DNA of 64,000 bases from Cephalotus follicularis (taxonomy: Eukaryota > Streptophyta > Magnoliopsida > Oxalidales > Cephalotaceae). A program made the position numbers and the translations under genes. Shown here one piece after another: positions 47,185 to 58,519 of the stretch; the stretch's first letter is position 1; each line of letters opens with the position of its first letter. The DNA is taken from the NCBI GenBank assembly GCA_001972305.1, contig BDDD01002689.1, positions 1-64,000 on the forward strand, given 5' to 3'. The notes beneath the pieces are model-generated. The model searched no databases. It had not been told where the DNA came from and saw only the letters and a program-made list of their open reading frames with translations.

Positions 47185-50100
47185 TGTCACACCCCGTTCC
47201 CATAACAACAATAAAAGTGGTGGCAATCAACATATAAACCTAGCTTATGCAATTTACCATAAATTTAAAACTTTCCATAGCCATACACAACTTGCGGAAG
47301 CATTTAAATATAAGCAGAATTAAAACGTAACATGCATCCCATACTACATGCTACAACAATAAACATCATCAAAGTTAACTGCCCTTAAACGGAGCGTGAA
47401 CAATATTCATCAATACAACTATTCATTTATTACAAAGACCCATTAACGTTTCTTAAAAGCAGAAACAACATAAACTCCACTTTGCTCCACGGAGCTCAAC
47501 AGTAACAATCCGCTGCATCAACCTGAAATTAATCTGAAACTGTAGGGGGGGTTAGCCTTTGTCCTCACTCGGCTAAGATATAAACATGATTTGGGGTCAA
47601 CGATAAAGAATGCTATGTAATCAATGCAACATGATGCAATACATACTATATCCCAATGCATATATATATACCCAACCACAATGTCACAATTCACGATGTC
47701 ACAATATCACAATTCACAATAACACGATATCACATTTCACGGTTCACAATCACGGCCCAAAAAGGACTACAAAAATCTAGATGGGTACGAAGAGCGTCGC
47801 CAACTCCTGGCCCCAACGTCGTACATCCCGTCATCGGCCCCGACTCCGGACGGCACGATGCAGGTCACGATGCAGTGAGTCACCCAGCCAACTCCTGGCC
47901 CCTGAGTCGACCCGACCACTAGTCATCGCTGGCATCTCCGCCACGCAACTAGTACGGTCACAATCACAATCACAATCAATATCAAAGTCAATCATCACAA
48001 TCAAAATCATCTAGATGCTCAATCAGTTTTCCAAGTAAATTTATAAAACAAAGATACTTGAAAAAAAACTCATTTTCACGATGTCACGGTTCTAGATTCA
48101 CGATGTAACAAAACCCAGTTCACGATGTTTACAAAACTCAGATCACGATGTTTGGAAGCCATTTTCACAGTCCTTAGAAAATATATATTTACTTGAACAA
48201 ACATTTTAGTGTAAAAAAATGATTTATAATGATCATGAATGCACTTCCAAAAGAATGATACAACAGTTCACGATCAGTTATCACGATGCACAATCAGTTA
48301 ACCACAGTTCAAAATCAACAATACTCAGTCAAAATTCACAATTCACAATCAACAATATACAGTCAAGAATAGAAATTCACAATCAAAAATACTCAGTCAC
48401 AAATCACAGTTCATCACAGTACAAGATGCATACACATGCCCACAATGCAAGACAGACACAAACAATCAGTTGTCCCTCACTGACAGTCGGTTGTTTTCCT
48501 TCAACAGTCGGCTGTCCTAAACTGGCAATCGGCTGCCCACACTCGACAGTCGGCTGTCATCCTTGACAGTCGGCTATTAATACCCAACAGTCGGCCACTG
48601 GCCTACAACAGTCAACTACTCAAGCCTCTACAGGCCTTTCTCAGTAACACACATGGACAGTCGACTGGCTCCCAAGCACAGTCGGCTGGATGCATTGAGT
48701 ATTTGGCTGTTCGTACTGAACAGTCGACTGGCGCACTCGAGCAGTCGGCTGTCCTCTTGGACAGTCAGTTGGATTCTGCAGACGGTGCAGAATAACAGCA
48801 GCAAAACAAGGCCACAACTCACAACAATCCATTCTAACACACAACGAATCATAGCGTCGACGTTATCTCTAAGCGTCAACGTTTATCGAGAATCAGGACT
48901 CGTTCTCAGTATGACAATCTATAGCGTCGACGCTTCTTTCCTAAGCATCAACGGTTAAGCGAACCAAAACATGGTTACTTCAACAAGTCTCAAAACCGAT
49001 CAAGTTCAAGGCATACAACACATGCAATCTGATCTACAATCATTGTAAAACACAATATGCATGACGGGTTAACTATTCATAGCAACCCTAACACAGTCGC
49101 ATAATTCACAATCCACAGCCCACAATCATTCCAAGACACGATATGCACGCATTTCATCAAGGAACATTTATTATAATTGAACTCAAACCACATTTATAAA
49201 GTCCCCTACCTGTTACAGCAGTAACAACCGTACAGTCGAGCTGAACGTTCAATTGCCGAACCTTTTCGATAACCGTTGAACCGAAGCCGGTTCTTGTCGA
49301 TTGATGAGTTCCTCAATGCGAAATCCAATTGCCACTCACACACTGCACATACAACACATTTCTGTTATGCTCGACACACGAAATATTTCGATCGCCGAAA
49401 CACCGGCCAGATTCCGACCGACATAACCAGGCGGTGAAACACCCATCAATGGGTTTCACATTGAACGGTCTACTCAAAATCGGTCAAGACTCACCGGGAA
49501 TAGGCGCCGAACACCGCGCCACGGCCGGCAGCAAGTTGCGACTCACTGAGTCGACTCACCGGACCTGAACAGGTCTGATCACCACCCAAAAATGCCACAC
49601 ATTCACCAGTTATGCACATCCCTGCCCGTGACTTGCCAAGACTCGGCGCTAAACGCGTGGTCCAAGGCGGCAGTGAGTCGACTCGGTAAGTCAACTCAGC
49701 AACTGATTCCGGCCGATTTCGGCCGAATCACGCCTCACCGGTGGTCGAAATGGGTAGAGCGGGCCTTTTACACCATAACCCACGCCGTCCACGACGTTAA
49801 CGGCCCCGGGAAAAGCTGGGAAGAGGCGCGACAGTGGTGGGGAATTAGAAGAAAAAGAAGAGAAAAGAGAAAAAAGGGGAGGAGGTTACCGTCGGTTGGA
49901 GGCCCTGGGCTGACCGCCGTGCTCTCCCGGTCCGGTGGCTGGCTCCTGCGCGCTCTCTCTCCCTCTGTTCCGATCTCTCTCCCACACTCTCTCACTCTCT
50001 CTCTGGCGCGGGCGCACAGAGCGCCCGCTGCCTTTCCTTTTGCACGGGCGCGTGATGCGCCCGTGTCCCTTTCTCCCCTCCTTTATTCTTTTTGATTTCT

Positions 50101-50380
50101 CTTTAGTATTTACTGGCAAAATACTAAGGTCTGGGTCCCGATTTTTCCACGAATCATGACATAAATTATCCGAACAACCACCAAAATAATCGTAATAATA
50201 TTGCGAGCATTTGGGCTTTATTATCGCGCATTATAAATAGGCTTCATTAGCCGTTTTGGCCAACACAATTATGACTTCAACGCGTAATGCCTTTTTATTA
50301 CTCTGGGACTCTATCGGTTTTATCACAACTGTACACGCACCAATTTCATAATAATTATTTATGAAATTCGGGGCGTTACA
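47185..50380 (-). repeat. 3' LTR of gypsy H (3,196 bp)
   Basis: Full-length LTR. It contains a TTCACGATGT-rich stretch (48075-48150) and palindrome clusters at 48482-48780 and 48852-48958. A 'ctcactctctctct' tract lies near 49985. The open frames at 49329-50159 recur at 53211-54137 because they are LTR sequence. Confidence 0.93.
48482..48958. repeat. Palindrome clusters of two types in LTR H
   Basis: At 48482-48780 about ten CAGTCGGCTG/CAGTCGACTG units occur, for example AACAGTCGGCTGTCC, GACAGTCGACTGGC and GAACAGTCGACTGGC. At 48852-48958 GCGTCGACGT and GCGTCGACGCTT units follow. Both arm types sit in one LTR. The shorter LTR of H has lost this whole part. Confidence 0.88.
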
Positions 50381-50396
50381 TCCTCCCCTCCTTAAA
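50381..50396 (-). other. Polypurine tract of gypsy H
   Basis: On the minus strand, TTTAAGGAGGGGAGGA stands directly before the LTR start TGTAACGCCCC. Confidence 0.9.
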
Positions 50397-50690
50397 GAAA
50401 TCTCGTCCCGAGATTCCCTTGATTAAACATGTGAAGGAAGAATGCCTTCACTTCTTCCTCACGTTCTAAGTGGCTTTCCAAGCCCATGGTATTACCATCA
50501 CACTTCCACCAATATTGAGCTTCAGATCTCGATACATCTTGCTAATCACTGGATGTACGGAGAAACTGGAGCGATAAGCTTGTGACCACAGCTCATCCAC
50601 ATCAAACAATTCATAATCATACGATCCATAGTCATATGGTTTATGACCGCACGTTCCGTAACCGCACAATCTGTATCCGTTCAATCTGTA
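50397..50690 (-). pseudogene. Gypsy H: integrase scrap
   Basis: Near 50525-50580 the minus strand encodes SVHPVISKMYRDLK, the HPG-x-KMYRDL block of the gypsy integrase zinc-binding region. It is followed almost at once by sequence next to the polypurine tract. The catalytic core and C-terminal domain are absent, so a deletion joins the integrase start to the 3' end of the element. Confidence 0.75.
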
Positions 50691-52380
50691 ACCACACTAT
50701 ATCCATATCACTGGGTCTCCAAGAACCCAACATCTTACCCATTATTATTCCGCAACTTCAAATAACTCCAATTAGCACTTATTCAGTTAATCACTTTCAA
50801 TCTCCCAATAGTAAGGATCCTACACTGGTATATCCAGCACAGTTCCACAACAGTCATACTTCAATCATACTCAAAAGTTCTATAAGCTAGAACTTTAAAC
50901 AATCACATCATGTCAGCGGAATAATCAGTTGAATACATTTCAACCCTTATAATCTCCCAAAAATCGGGCATGAAGTATTCGTTTACAGGACTATGCCCCC
51001 TGTAAAGAAAACACGGTTTATATATTCACACTCCCGAAGGAGGAATCAACGGTTCACAAATGGGCTCAGCCCTCAACAAACCACAATTTAGATCTGAATC
51101 ATCATTATAATATCTCAAGTAATGAATCCATTAAAATCACTCTTAGGATTTCTCAAAATTTTGGCATGAAGTATTTGTTTATCGGACTCCATGCCACCTG
51201 ATAAACCACAGTTTATATGTTTTGGGGTTTAACCCTCATATCTCATCACAATCTATATGCTGGGGGATCTGCCCACACCATACTACATCTCAACTAAATC
51301 CAAATATATCATTTGCATGCAAAGGACAATCCTTTCAATACCCTTTATGATGGGTTTGATCATATCCAATAATATCATACACAAGCGAAGAATAATCACG
51401 TCAAAACCTCAAATGATGGGTCTGATCATATCCAGTAATATCATACACCGATCAAATGATGCACTGCCACATGTCGGCAGGTCCAATACATCAACACACA
51501 TTTATATTCTCACACTGCCATAAGCCGGCAGGTCATATAATGTAAATACACTGTCCATCTACATCAACTACCTCATACAACCATAGATAAAAGAATATAG
51601 ATTCTTACCCTGCACTTGGATTGTCTAATCACTGACGCGTCTACCTGAACCTGAACTTAAACCTGACCCACTTCATTTCATTGAAACAGATCAGTAGCCA
51701 ATGGCCGTGCAAAATATACATATGCAATGAATGCGTGCCAGGGTGTAGCAGATTTATGTGTAATGTCAATTATGTGAGGTGCGTACATAGCATAAGCAAT
51801 ATAAACAATGTCATTTCACATCTATATAAGTCATAACACAATACTTCATCAACAACTCTACCACATGTCATCATCTGGAGTCATTCACCCCATATCAATC
51901 CATGACCGTGCTATATCCATCCCATTTCATATCCATTCACGGTCCATAGCCGTTTACGGTCCATATCCATTCACAATTCATATCCGTTCACCCTCTACCA
52001 GGAATCTAGGGGCTAACAACATATGTAGTTGTCATTCAGGGGTTGACTAAATATATACACTGTCCCATACCAGCACATATAAGTAGTTGGCCGCCATATC
52101 CGTTCATTCGCAATCTAGTCCGAGCATCCACGCAATGCCCATCTATTCGATAACTGTCCATTCGACCACTATCCGATCGATAACGACCCATTCGATCATT
52201 AACTGTTCAACAACGATTCATACAATCACTAACCGCTCAACAACGGTTAAAACGATCACTATCCATTCAACAACGGCCCATTCGATCGACCACTTACCCA
52301 TTACGACTTACTCGGTTGGTCACTTGACCATTTCGGACTTCAAAGCCCTCACTATCTCTTCATTCGATGTATCCCGTAGG
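50691..52380. other. Anonymous interior of gypsy H, no gene
   Basis: No conserved reading frame. It contains repeated phrases (GGCATGAAGTATT-GTTTA at about 50968 and 51165; GATGGGT-TGATCATATCCA at 51350 and 51415). A stretch at 51620-51750 resembles LTR D at 12390-12500. A degenerate tandem of CATTCGATCA/CAACGGTT units lies at 52140-52300. It may be a fragment of another LTR captured inside H. Confidence 0.5.
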
Positions 52381-52384
52381 ATTC

Positions 52385-52760
52385 GGGAGGTCTGCCTTCT
52401 TAAGGTTAGCCTTCCGGGCAACCCATAACAGTAAAGATCTTCCCCAGATCCTGTAACTATCTTTTAGCAATAGTCGCATCAAGTTCCCCATTGAAACTAG
52501 AAGGATTATGCTCCATGAATCTGTCAAGATTCCTTCCAAACTGATTTCCATCATCACATGCACCATGGCCAGGAGCCATGTGACTTGGCTATGCTTGTGC
52601 GTACAATCGACGCGCATCCTCCATGTTTGTAGCATTCGCAGCCATCTGCTACTGGAAGTAATCCGCTATACGGCTCATAAGGTCCGTTCTGTCATTTACT
52701 TCCTCAGGAAAACTTCCATTAACGGCTCAAGGCCTTCCGTGTTTTCTCCTTCCATCCATT
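52385..52760 (-). pseudogene. Gypsy H: gag N-terminal fragment
   Basis: Across two or three frames the minus strand matches element A gag: DGRRKHGRP, SRIADYFQ, MAANATNMEDARRLYAQA, NQFGRNLDRFMEHNPSSFNG and LDATIAKR-LQDLGKIFTVMG. Stops occur in the Arg/Gln-rich part and near the LQDL block. It stops at about 52385, where unrelated sequence begins. Confidence 0.8.
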
Positions 52761-52856
52761 TTGTTTCCTATAAGGAAAGATGTCATTGTTCATCTCAAGG
52801 AAACAATCGTTAATTTTCAAGGAACTTATCCAAGCTAAGCATATAAATGGAAATAT

Positions 52857-52868
52857 GCTCTGATACCA
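52857..52868 (-). other. Primer binding site of gypsy H
   Basis: On the minus strand this reads TGGTATCAGAGC, an exact initiator tRNA-Met complement, four bases inside the LTR edge at 52873. Confidence 0.92.
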
Positions 52869-52872
52869 CTGT

Positions 52873-54290
52873 TGTCACACCCCATTCCCATAACAACAAT
52901 AAAAGTGGTGGCAATCAATATATAAATCCAACTTACGCAATTTACCATAAATTTAAAACTTTCCATAGCCATACACAACTTGTGGAAGCATTTAAATATA
53001 AGCCGAATTAAAACGTAACATGCATCCCATACTACATGCTACAACAATAAACATCATCAAAGTTAACTGCCCTTAAACGGAGCGTGAACAATATTCATCA
53101 CATTTATAAAGTCCCCTACCTGTTACAGCAGTAACAACCGTACAGTCGAGCTGCACGTTCAATTGTCGAACCTTTTTGATAACCGTTGAACCGAAGCCGG
53201 TTCTTGTTGATTGATCAGTTCCTCAATGCGAAATCCAATTGCCACTTACACATTGCACATACAACACATTTCCGTTATGCTCGACACACGAAACATTTCC
53301 GTCGTCGAAACGCTGACCGGATTCCGACCGACACAACCAGGCGATGAAAAACCCATCAACAGGTTCCACATTGAACGGTCTACTCAAAACCGGTCAAGAC
53401 TCGTCGGGAATCAACGCCGAACATCGCGCCACAGCCGGCAGCGAGTTGCGACTCACTGAGTCGACTCGTCGGACCTCAACAGGTCTGATCACCACCCAAA
53501 AATGCCACACATTCACCAGTTATGCACATCCCTGCCCGTGACTTGCCAAGACTCGGCGCTAAACGCGCGGTCCAAGGCGGCAGTGAGTCAACTCGCTAAG
53601 TCAACTCAGCAACTGATTCCGGCCGATTCCGGTCGAATCATGCCTCACCGGTGGTCGAAATGGGTAGAGCGGGCCTTTTACACCATAACCCACGCCATCC
53701 ACGATGCTAACGGCCCCGGGAAAAGCCGGTAAGAGGCGCGATAGTAGCGGGGAATTAGAAGAAAAATAAGAGAAAAGAGAAGAAGGGGGAGGAGGTTACC
53801 GTCGGTTGGAGGCCCTGGGCTGACCGCCGTGCTCTCTCGGTCCGGTGGCTGGCTCTGGCGCGCTCTCTCTCCCTCTGCTCCGATCTCTCTCCCACTCTCT
53901 CTCGCTCTCTCTCTGGTGCGGGCTCACAGAGCGCCCGCTGCCTTTCCCTTTGCATGGGCGCGTGATACGCCCGTGTCCCTTTCTCCCCTCCTTTATTCTT
54001 TTTGCTTTCTCTTTAGTATTTACTGGCAAAATACTAAGGTCTGGGTCCCGATTTTTCCATGACTCGCGACATAAATTATCCGAACAACCACCAAAATAAT
54101 CACAATAATATTGCGAGCATTTGGGCTTTATTTTCACGCATTATAAAAAGGCTTCATTAGCCGTTTTGGCCAACACAATTACGACTTCAACGCGTAATGC
54201 CTTTTTATTACTCTGGGCCTCTATCGGTTTTATCACAACTGTACACGCAACAATTTCATAATAATTATTTATGAAATTCGGGGCGTTACA
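52873..54290 (-). repeat. 5' LTR of gypsy H, internally deleted (1,418 bp)
   Basis: It matches 47185 to about 47413 and then jumps to the sequence at about 49194, so about 1.78 kb is missing. The joint at 53100 reads TATTCATCACATTTATAAAG and the two sources share CA at the break. The rest matches the 3' LTR to its end. Confidence 0.93.
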
Positions 54291-54295
54291 TGAGT

Positions 54296-55318
54296 GTTCA
54301 TAAATACTTTGTTACCCTTAAAAATTAATGATTGAAACAGCTAGTGCTATAAGCAGAAATTATAGACTTTCCTTCTATTGTTTCAAAAGAAAACTTATTG
54401 TCAAATGAACTACTGGTTTCCTCCATGAGAGGCATTGTTACTATACCGAATACCGTTTCCTCCAGTGAGAGGTACGATCACTGAACTGTAAAATTGTTTC
54501 TAAAGAGAACAACTTTTATATGGCATACTATTGATATATGTAATATCTCTATTGAATTGATTGAATTGTTTGTCTATGTTATTGCCGTCAGTCGAGTGAT
54601 AGGAGACATCACTGGTTGCGGGGTGGTCCTAGGTGCCAGGGGTTGGCTAGAGCTTCCACGAAAATTTATCTGCAATGCAGATCTTAATTATTACCTGCCT
54701 GCTAAATACCGGCAGAACTGACCTGACCCATCATCTTCGGAGTGTAGGATGATAGTCAGGTGGTGCACAGTTGGTGCTAGGAGTTAGCGACATGTGACAC
54801 CCAAACCACTGTACTGAATGATTTTACCCTTGTGCGGTATTTCTGATTTGTAATGTCTATGGCCACTTGGGATGGTTGCTTATATATATATATATATATG
54901 TCTTTTCAAATAACCGACATGCATGTTACATTTATATATTATTTCTCATGCATTATTCCTACCTAGCCAAGTGAGGACAACGGCTAACCCCCTACAATTT
55001 CAGATTAAGTGAAGAAGTTCGGGAAGTGCTACTGCAGCTTTTGGAGAGCTTCTATCTGCTTATTTTATGTCGTATTGTATTTGTAATGAACGATCATACT
55101 CCGTTGTTGTTATGTTTTACATTTCCAATATGTAAAAGGATCATTGTTAGTATTGTATAAGCACGTAGTATGGGCTGCGTGCGGAGTTTCTTTTATATAA
55201 TCCGACATATGGAATGCTTCTGCTTATGTTAATGAAAATTGTTAATTGTTGAATGCTGGATTATTATTTATATATGATATCACCATATATGCATGTCATG
55301 CGGAAACGGGGTGTGACA
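54296..55318 (+). repeat. Right part of solo LTR B2
   Basis: It includes an AT microsatellite near 54880-54900 and a 'gccaagtgaggacaacggct' block shared in reverse with B1 and, more weakly, with LTR A at 3800. No gene. Confidence 0.85.
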
Positions 55319-55323
55319 GTCCA

Positions 55324-56490
55324 AGTGCCAAATCATTGCTATTTCCTTGAAATGCCTTGCACTGACGTTGACATGGTATCTAACAAATTGCAAACCTCAG
55401 CTTTAGCATGACCACCCACAATCTGCCCATGCCACTCAACGAGAACTATGGAAGGCCACGTCTGGTCACTCCTAATGTCCCTAGCGTTTATGACTTATTA
55501 TTTTAAACTTGGAGGGATTTAGGTCTCACATTTTTCTTAGCCGATCCATTAATTAATTCATTGGTTTCTTTAGCCAAAATCAATTAATTACAGCTTACAT
55601 GAAATGACGCGTTTGGACCAATGTCCAACATAAAATAAAATGGCTAGGCTAGTGATAATTCTATAGTGATTCACATGAGCCAATGTGATCACTAGGTCTC
55701 CTAGGTGAACTATTTAATTCTACTTTATTACATAGAGTACCATGCATTCATGGCCTTCAATTCTTGGTCTTGCAACTTCCTTCATCTTCCTCTCCATCCT
55801 CCATTTGATCCTCCTCCATTGCTTACAAACTTTTTAATAAAATTACATTTAAATTTTAATGAAGAGAATACAAATATAGGGAGAAAAGAATCCTATCCTA
55901 GAGAGGAATTAAAGTTAAGGAATTAAGATGTTCGTATAGCACAAAATTACAAACCAAATAAAATTTAATAAAGCAAATTAAACATCTACAAAAGAAACCG
56001 AAAACTAGGTCAAGTCCCATAGCCTGCCATCATGCATATCACTTACAAAAATATATCTAATATAAATTTTGAATGAAAACATATCCATTTTAATTTTTGA
56101 AGGCTAATCGAATCAAATGTGGCATAATATGGTATAACTCCCACTAGAATAATCAAACTCCGGTATCCACAGGGATTGCGTACCAAAATTCCAAAAACCG
56201 TAATTGTCACATTGAAAGCGGCGATGCTTTATTATAAGCGTCAGCGGTTCGACGCTTTGCGTAACCTTCCGCGCTTTAAATAAACTTTCGTGGTTTAAAC
56301 CCTTAAGCATCAACTCTTTACGACTAACCATCAGCACTTAGCGCCAACTCTTTGTCTAACCATCGATGCTTTAACAGAAACAGTCAATGGTTAAACAGCA
56401 ACATGACGACACTATGTCACAAACAGCCAGCAAAATTATTCAAAAAAGACACCAAAAATCAAATACAACGTTTAACTAGGGTTGATTAGT
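55324..56490 (-). other. copia-2 5' leader, second part
   Basis: Noncoding. Blocks at 55380-55800 match the copia-1 leader at 22990-23480, such as 'actatggaaggcc' and 'ggcctTCA..TGGTCTTGCAA'. A TCGA-type palindrome group lies at 56214-56390. No gene is supported. Confidence 0.8.
56214..56390. repeat. Degenerate palindrome cluster in the copia-2 leader
   Basis: Units such as AAGCGGCGATGCTTT, TAAGCGTCAGCGGTT, TTCGACGCTTTGCG and ACCATCGATGCTTT. They are more decayed than those in the gypsy LTRs. Confidence 0.65.
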
Positions 56491-56492
56491 TG

Positions 56493-56504
56493 TCTCTGAT
56501 ACCG
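56493..56504 (-). other. Primer binding site of copia-2
   Basis: On the minus strand this reads CGGTATCAGAGA, one change from the initiator tRNA-Met complement, just inside the LTR start at 56507. Confidence 0.8.
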
Positions 56505-56506
56505 AT

Positions 56507-58519
56507 TGAAAGAAAAATACTGAGTTTTGGCCATTTTAGGCGTTAGGTACATAGGATGTTCAACTTTAATTTTCATTAAAGTGGCTCCAATACAATGAAT
56601 GTCCCATATTCTAACTCCATAAATGATCATAAACATCCTAGGATCGCTAATCAATAACCCAATCAAACAAACAATTATATATATATACAGAAGGATAAAG
56701 ATTATACCAAGCAACCAACTCCTTCCTTCAAGAATCCGTTCTGAAACTCAGGAACAAACGACGGCGGAATAATAAACCAAATCCTATATATCTAATCCTT
56801 AACTAGGATCAATATAGGAGAAGTAGTGCTCAATGCAAGCAATACGCCACCTATAAAAATCAAGTTGTGGTGTTATCGATTAATTTTATGGTGCTTTCAC
56901 TCTTTTCTTTTTTGTTTTGTAAGAACAAAGATCAGGATGCTCAATGTCTCTCTTTTTCTTTGCAAAATGTCTGGCACTTGCCAAACGTCCAGGTTCACAC
57001 TAACAAAGAGAGCTACAACTCCCTTTGCAGAAAACGTGTTCTGCCTCTCTCATGCACCCATGCATCCAATGGTATGATCCACCAAAAATGGATCACCATA
57101 AAGCCAGTAATGAGGAAAAATTAATACCGGGATTTTATTCCTTGAATACAATCAAGTTTCCTTTCATTGCACCATGACAAACGGCTAATCCTTATGCTGT
57201 CGCATGACTCATGCAGTTTCCAATAATGAAAACGATGCAAAGAAGAAAACGTGTTGTGTTGTCTTCTAACATCCAACCAATGAGTAGAGAGATTGAGAAA
57301 TAAGAGAATAATAATCCAATTATTATTTAATACCATAATCATATTAGTATGTTACATCAACTAATCAGTCACATCACATCACTAATACACCACAATATAA
57401 CATGTGTCATCACATGTTATAAAACTATATGATATATGTATCCAATACATATGCTCTTGAGGTTGGACCCGAAAGTCTGGAATTAAATTGGTAAGGATGG
57501 TATGTTACTAAGACGGCTTGCTCTTAAGTAAACTCACCATAAATAGTCCTTGACTATTTTAAGACCCTGAACCTATGACCATCATATTCCAGGTGTGTAA
57601 ATTAATCCCTTGATTAATTCCCACATTTAAGTTCGTTTCCTATATGTCCGATACTTTATCCTGATGAGAGTTACCGTGTACTATAATCCCTCATCATCCT
57701 CGGCTCTGATCACTGCCTGTGGTTAGGATATGTGTCAACCCTAGATATGCCGGTATCTATAAATCTGTAAATACCATCATGACTATCGACAAGCCTTTCC
57801 CAAAACCCCAGGTTCGAGCTCGTCATAACCTGGCCATGTATTTCAAAGACCACAATGAATACAGATACTATAGAGCCAGTCACCCTCACATATGTGAACT
57901 CACTTACATTCACATAAATCTTGCAAGACCCAAAAGCTATCTGTTTGCCAGCCTCGTGAAAGAACTGGGTAGGGCAAAAATCAAAGTCAGACAGTCTCTA
58001 TACAATGTACAGTAGCTGCTCAGGTCTAAGGATCAGACAAGTCCGTTCAGAACTTGCTAGACTCATAGAGCCTATACACTACTGTCTCATATGGGAAACT
58101 CTACTGACACGGGATATGTGGCAAATCCAAATAGAATTCCTATGGTGGGTCAAGTTCAGTGTACATGCTCCCAGCACGCACCCCGTATTAGATTTAGGGT
58201 TCAACCCAAGTGGTAATGAGATACTCCACCCTCCCATTCCCGAGAGCAAGCACAACACGGCATGTCTATCCGGTTCACAAATACCCTAAATAAGTGAACC
58301 TATGACTTGGAACAGTTTAGTGATAGGGAATAAGGAAGTCACACTCATAGCCCTTGGCTCGACAACCAACCCTTTGATGTGATAGGGCACCATATATGTA
58401 AGCAGTGACATGTTTCAATTATGTGATAAAACATATATAGTTATGCTATTAATAAAATATAATTTGCACAATGTAACTTGGATAGAACAAGACTGTATAT
58501 AAAATGAGCAGGGTACAAG
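56507..58519 (-). repeat. 5' LTR of copia-2
   Basis: It starts TGAAAGAAAAATACTG beside the primer site. The part 57450-58400 is related in phrase order to the copia-3 and copia-1 LTRs ('gtgtactataatccct', 'ggatatgtgtcaacccta', 'gctcaggtctaagga', 'gtgaacctatgacttggaac'). It is cut at 58519 by a copia-3 LTR, so its far end is not seen. Confidence 0.82.

Larger units (their letters stand above)
47185..54290 (-). mobile_element. Ty3/gypsy element H, internally deleted, TSD TGAGT
   Basis: It has a 3' LTR at 47185-50380, a polypurine tract, a 2.5 kb interior, a primer site at 52857-52868 and a 5' LTR at 52873-54290. TGAGT flanks it exactly (47180-47184 and 54291-54295). Both LTR ends read TGTCACACCCC and GGGGCGTTACA. 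Over their shared parts the LTRs look nearly identical, so H is among the younger insertions. The interior keeps only scraps of gag and integrase, so it was non-autonomous or was deleted after insertion. Confidence 0.94.
45612..55318 (+). mobile_element. Solo LTR B2 (family B), split by gypsy H, TSD GTCCA
   Basis: B2 starts TGTAATGACC at 45612 and ends GGGGTGTGACA at 55318. It is flanked by a perfect GTCCA duplication (45607-45611 and 55319-55323). Removing H leaves 45612-47184 and 54296-55318, about 2.6 kb, the size of B1. The final part (54960-55318) carries the same 'cggctaaccccctacaattt' and 'accatatatgcatg' blocks as the start of B1 in reverse. No coding domain belongs to B2. Confidence 0.92.

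Noticed and set aside
49329..50159. Frame of 167 codons and neighbours, conserved with 53211-54137
   Set aside because: Same sequence in both LTRs of gypsy H; Arg/Ser-rich composition reflects a CT-rich tract.
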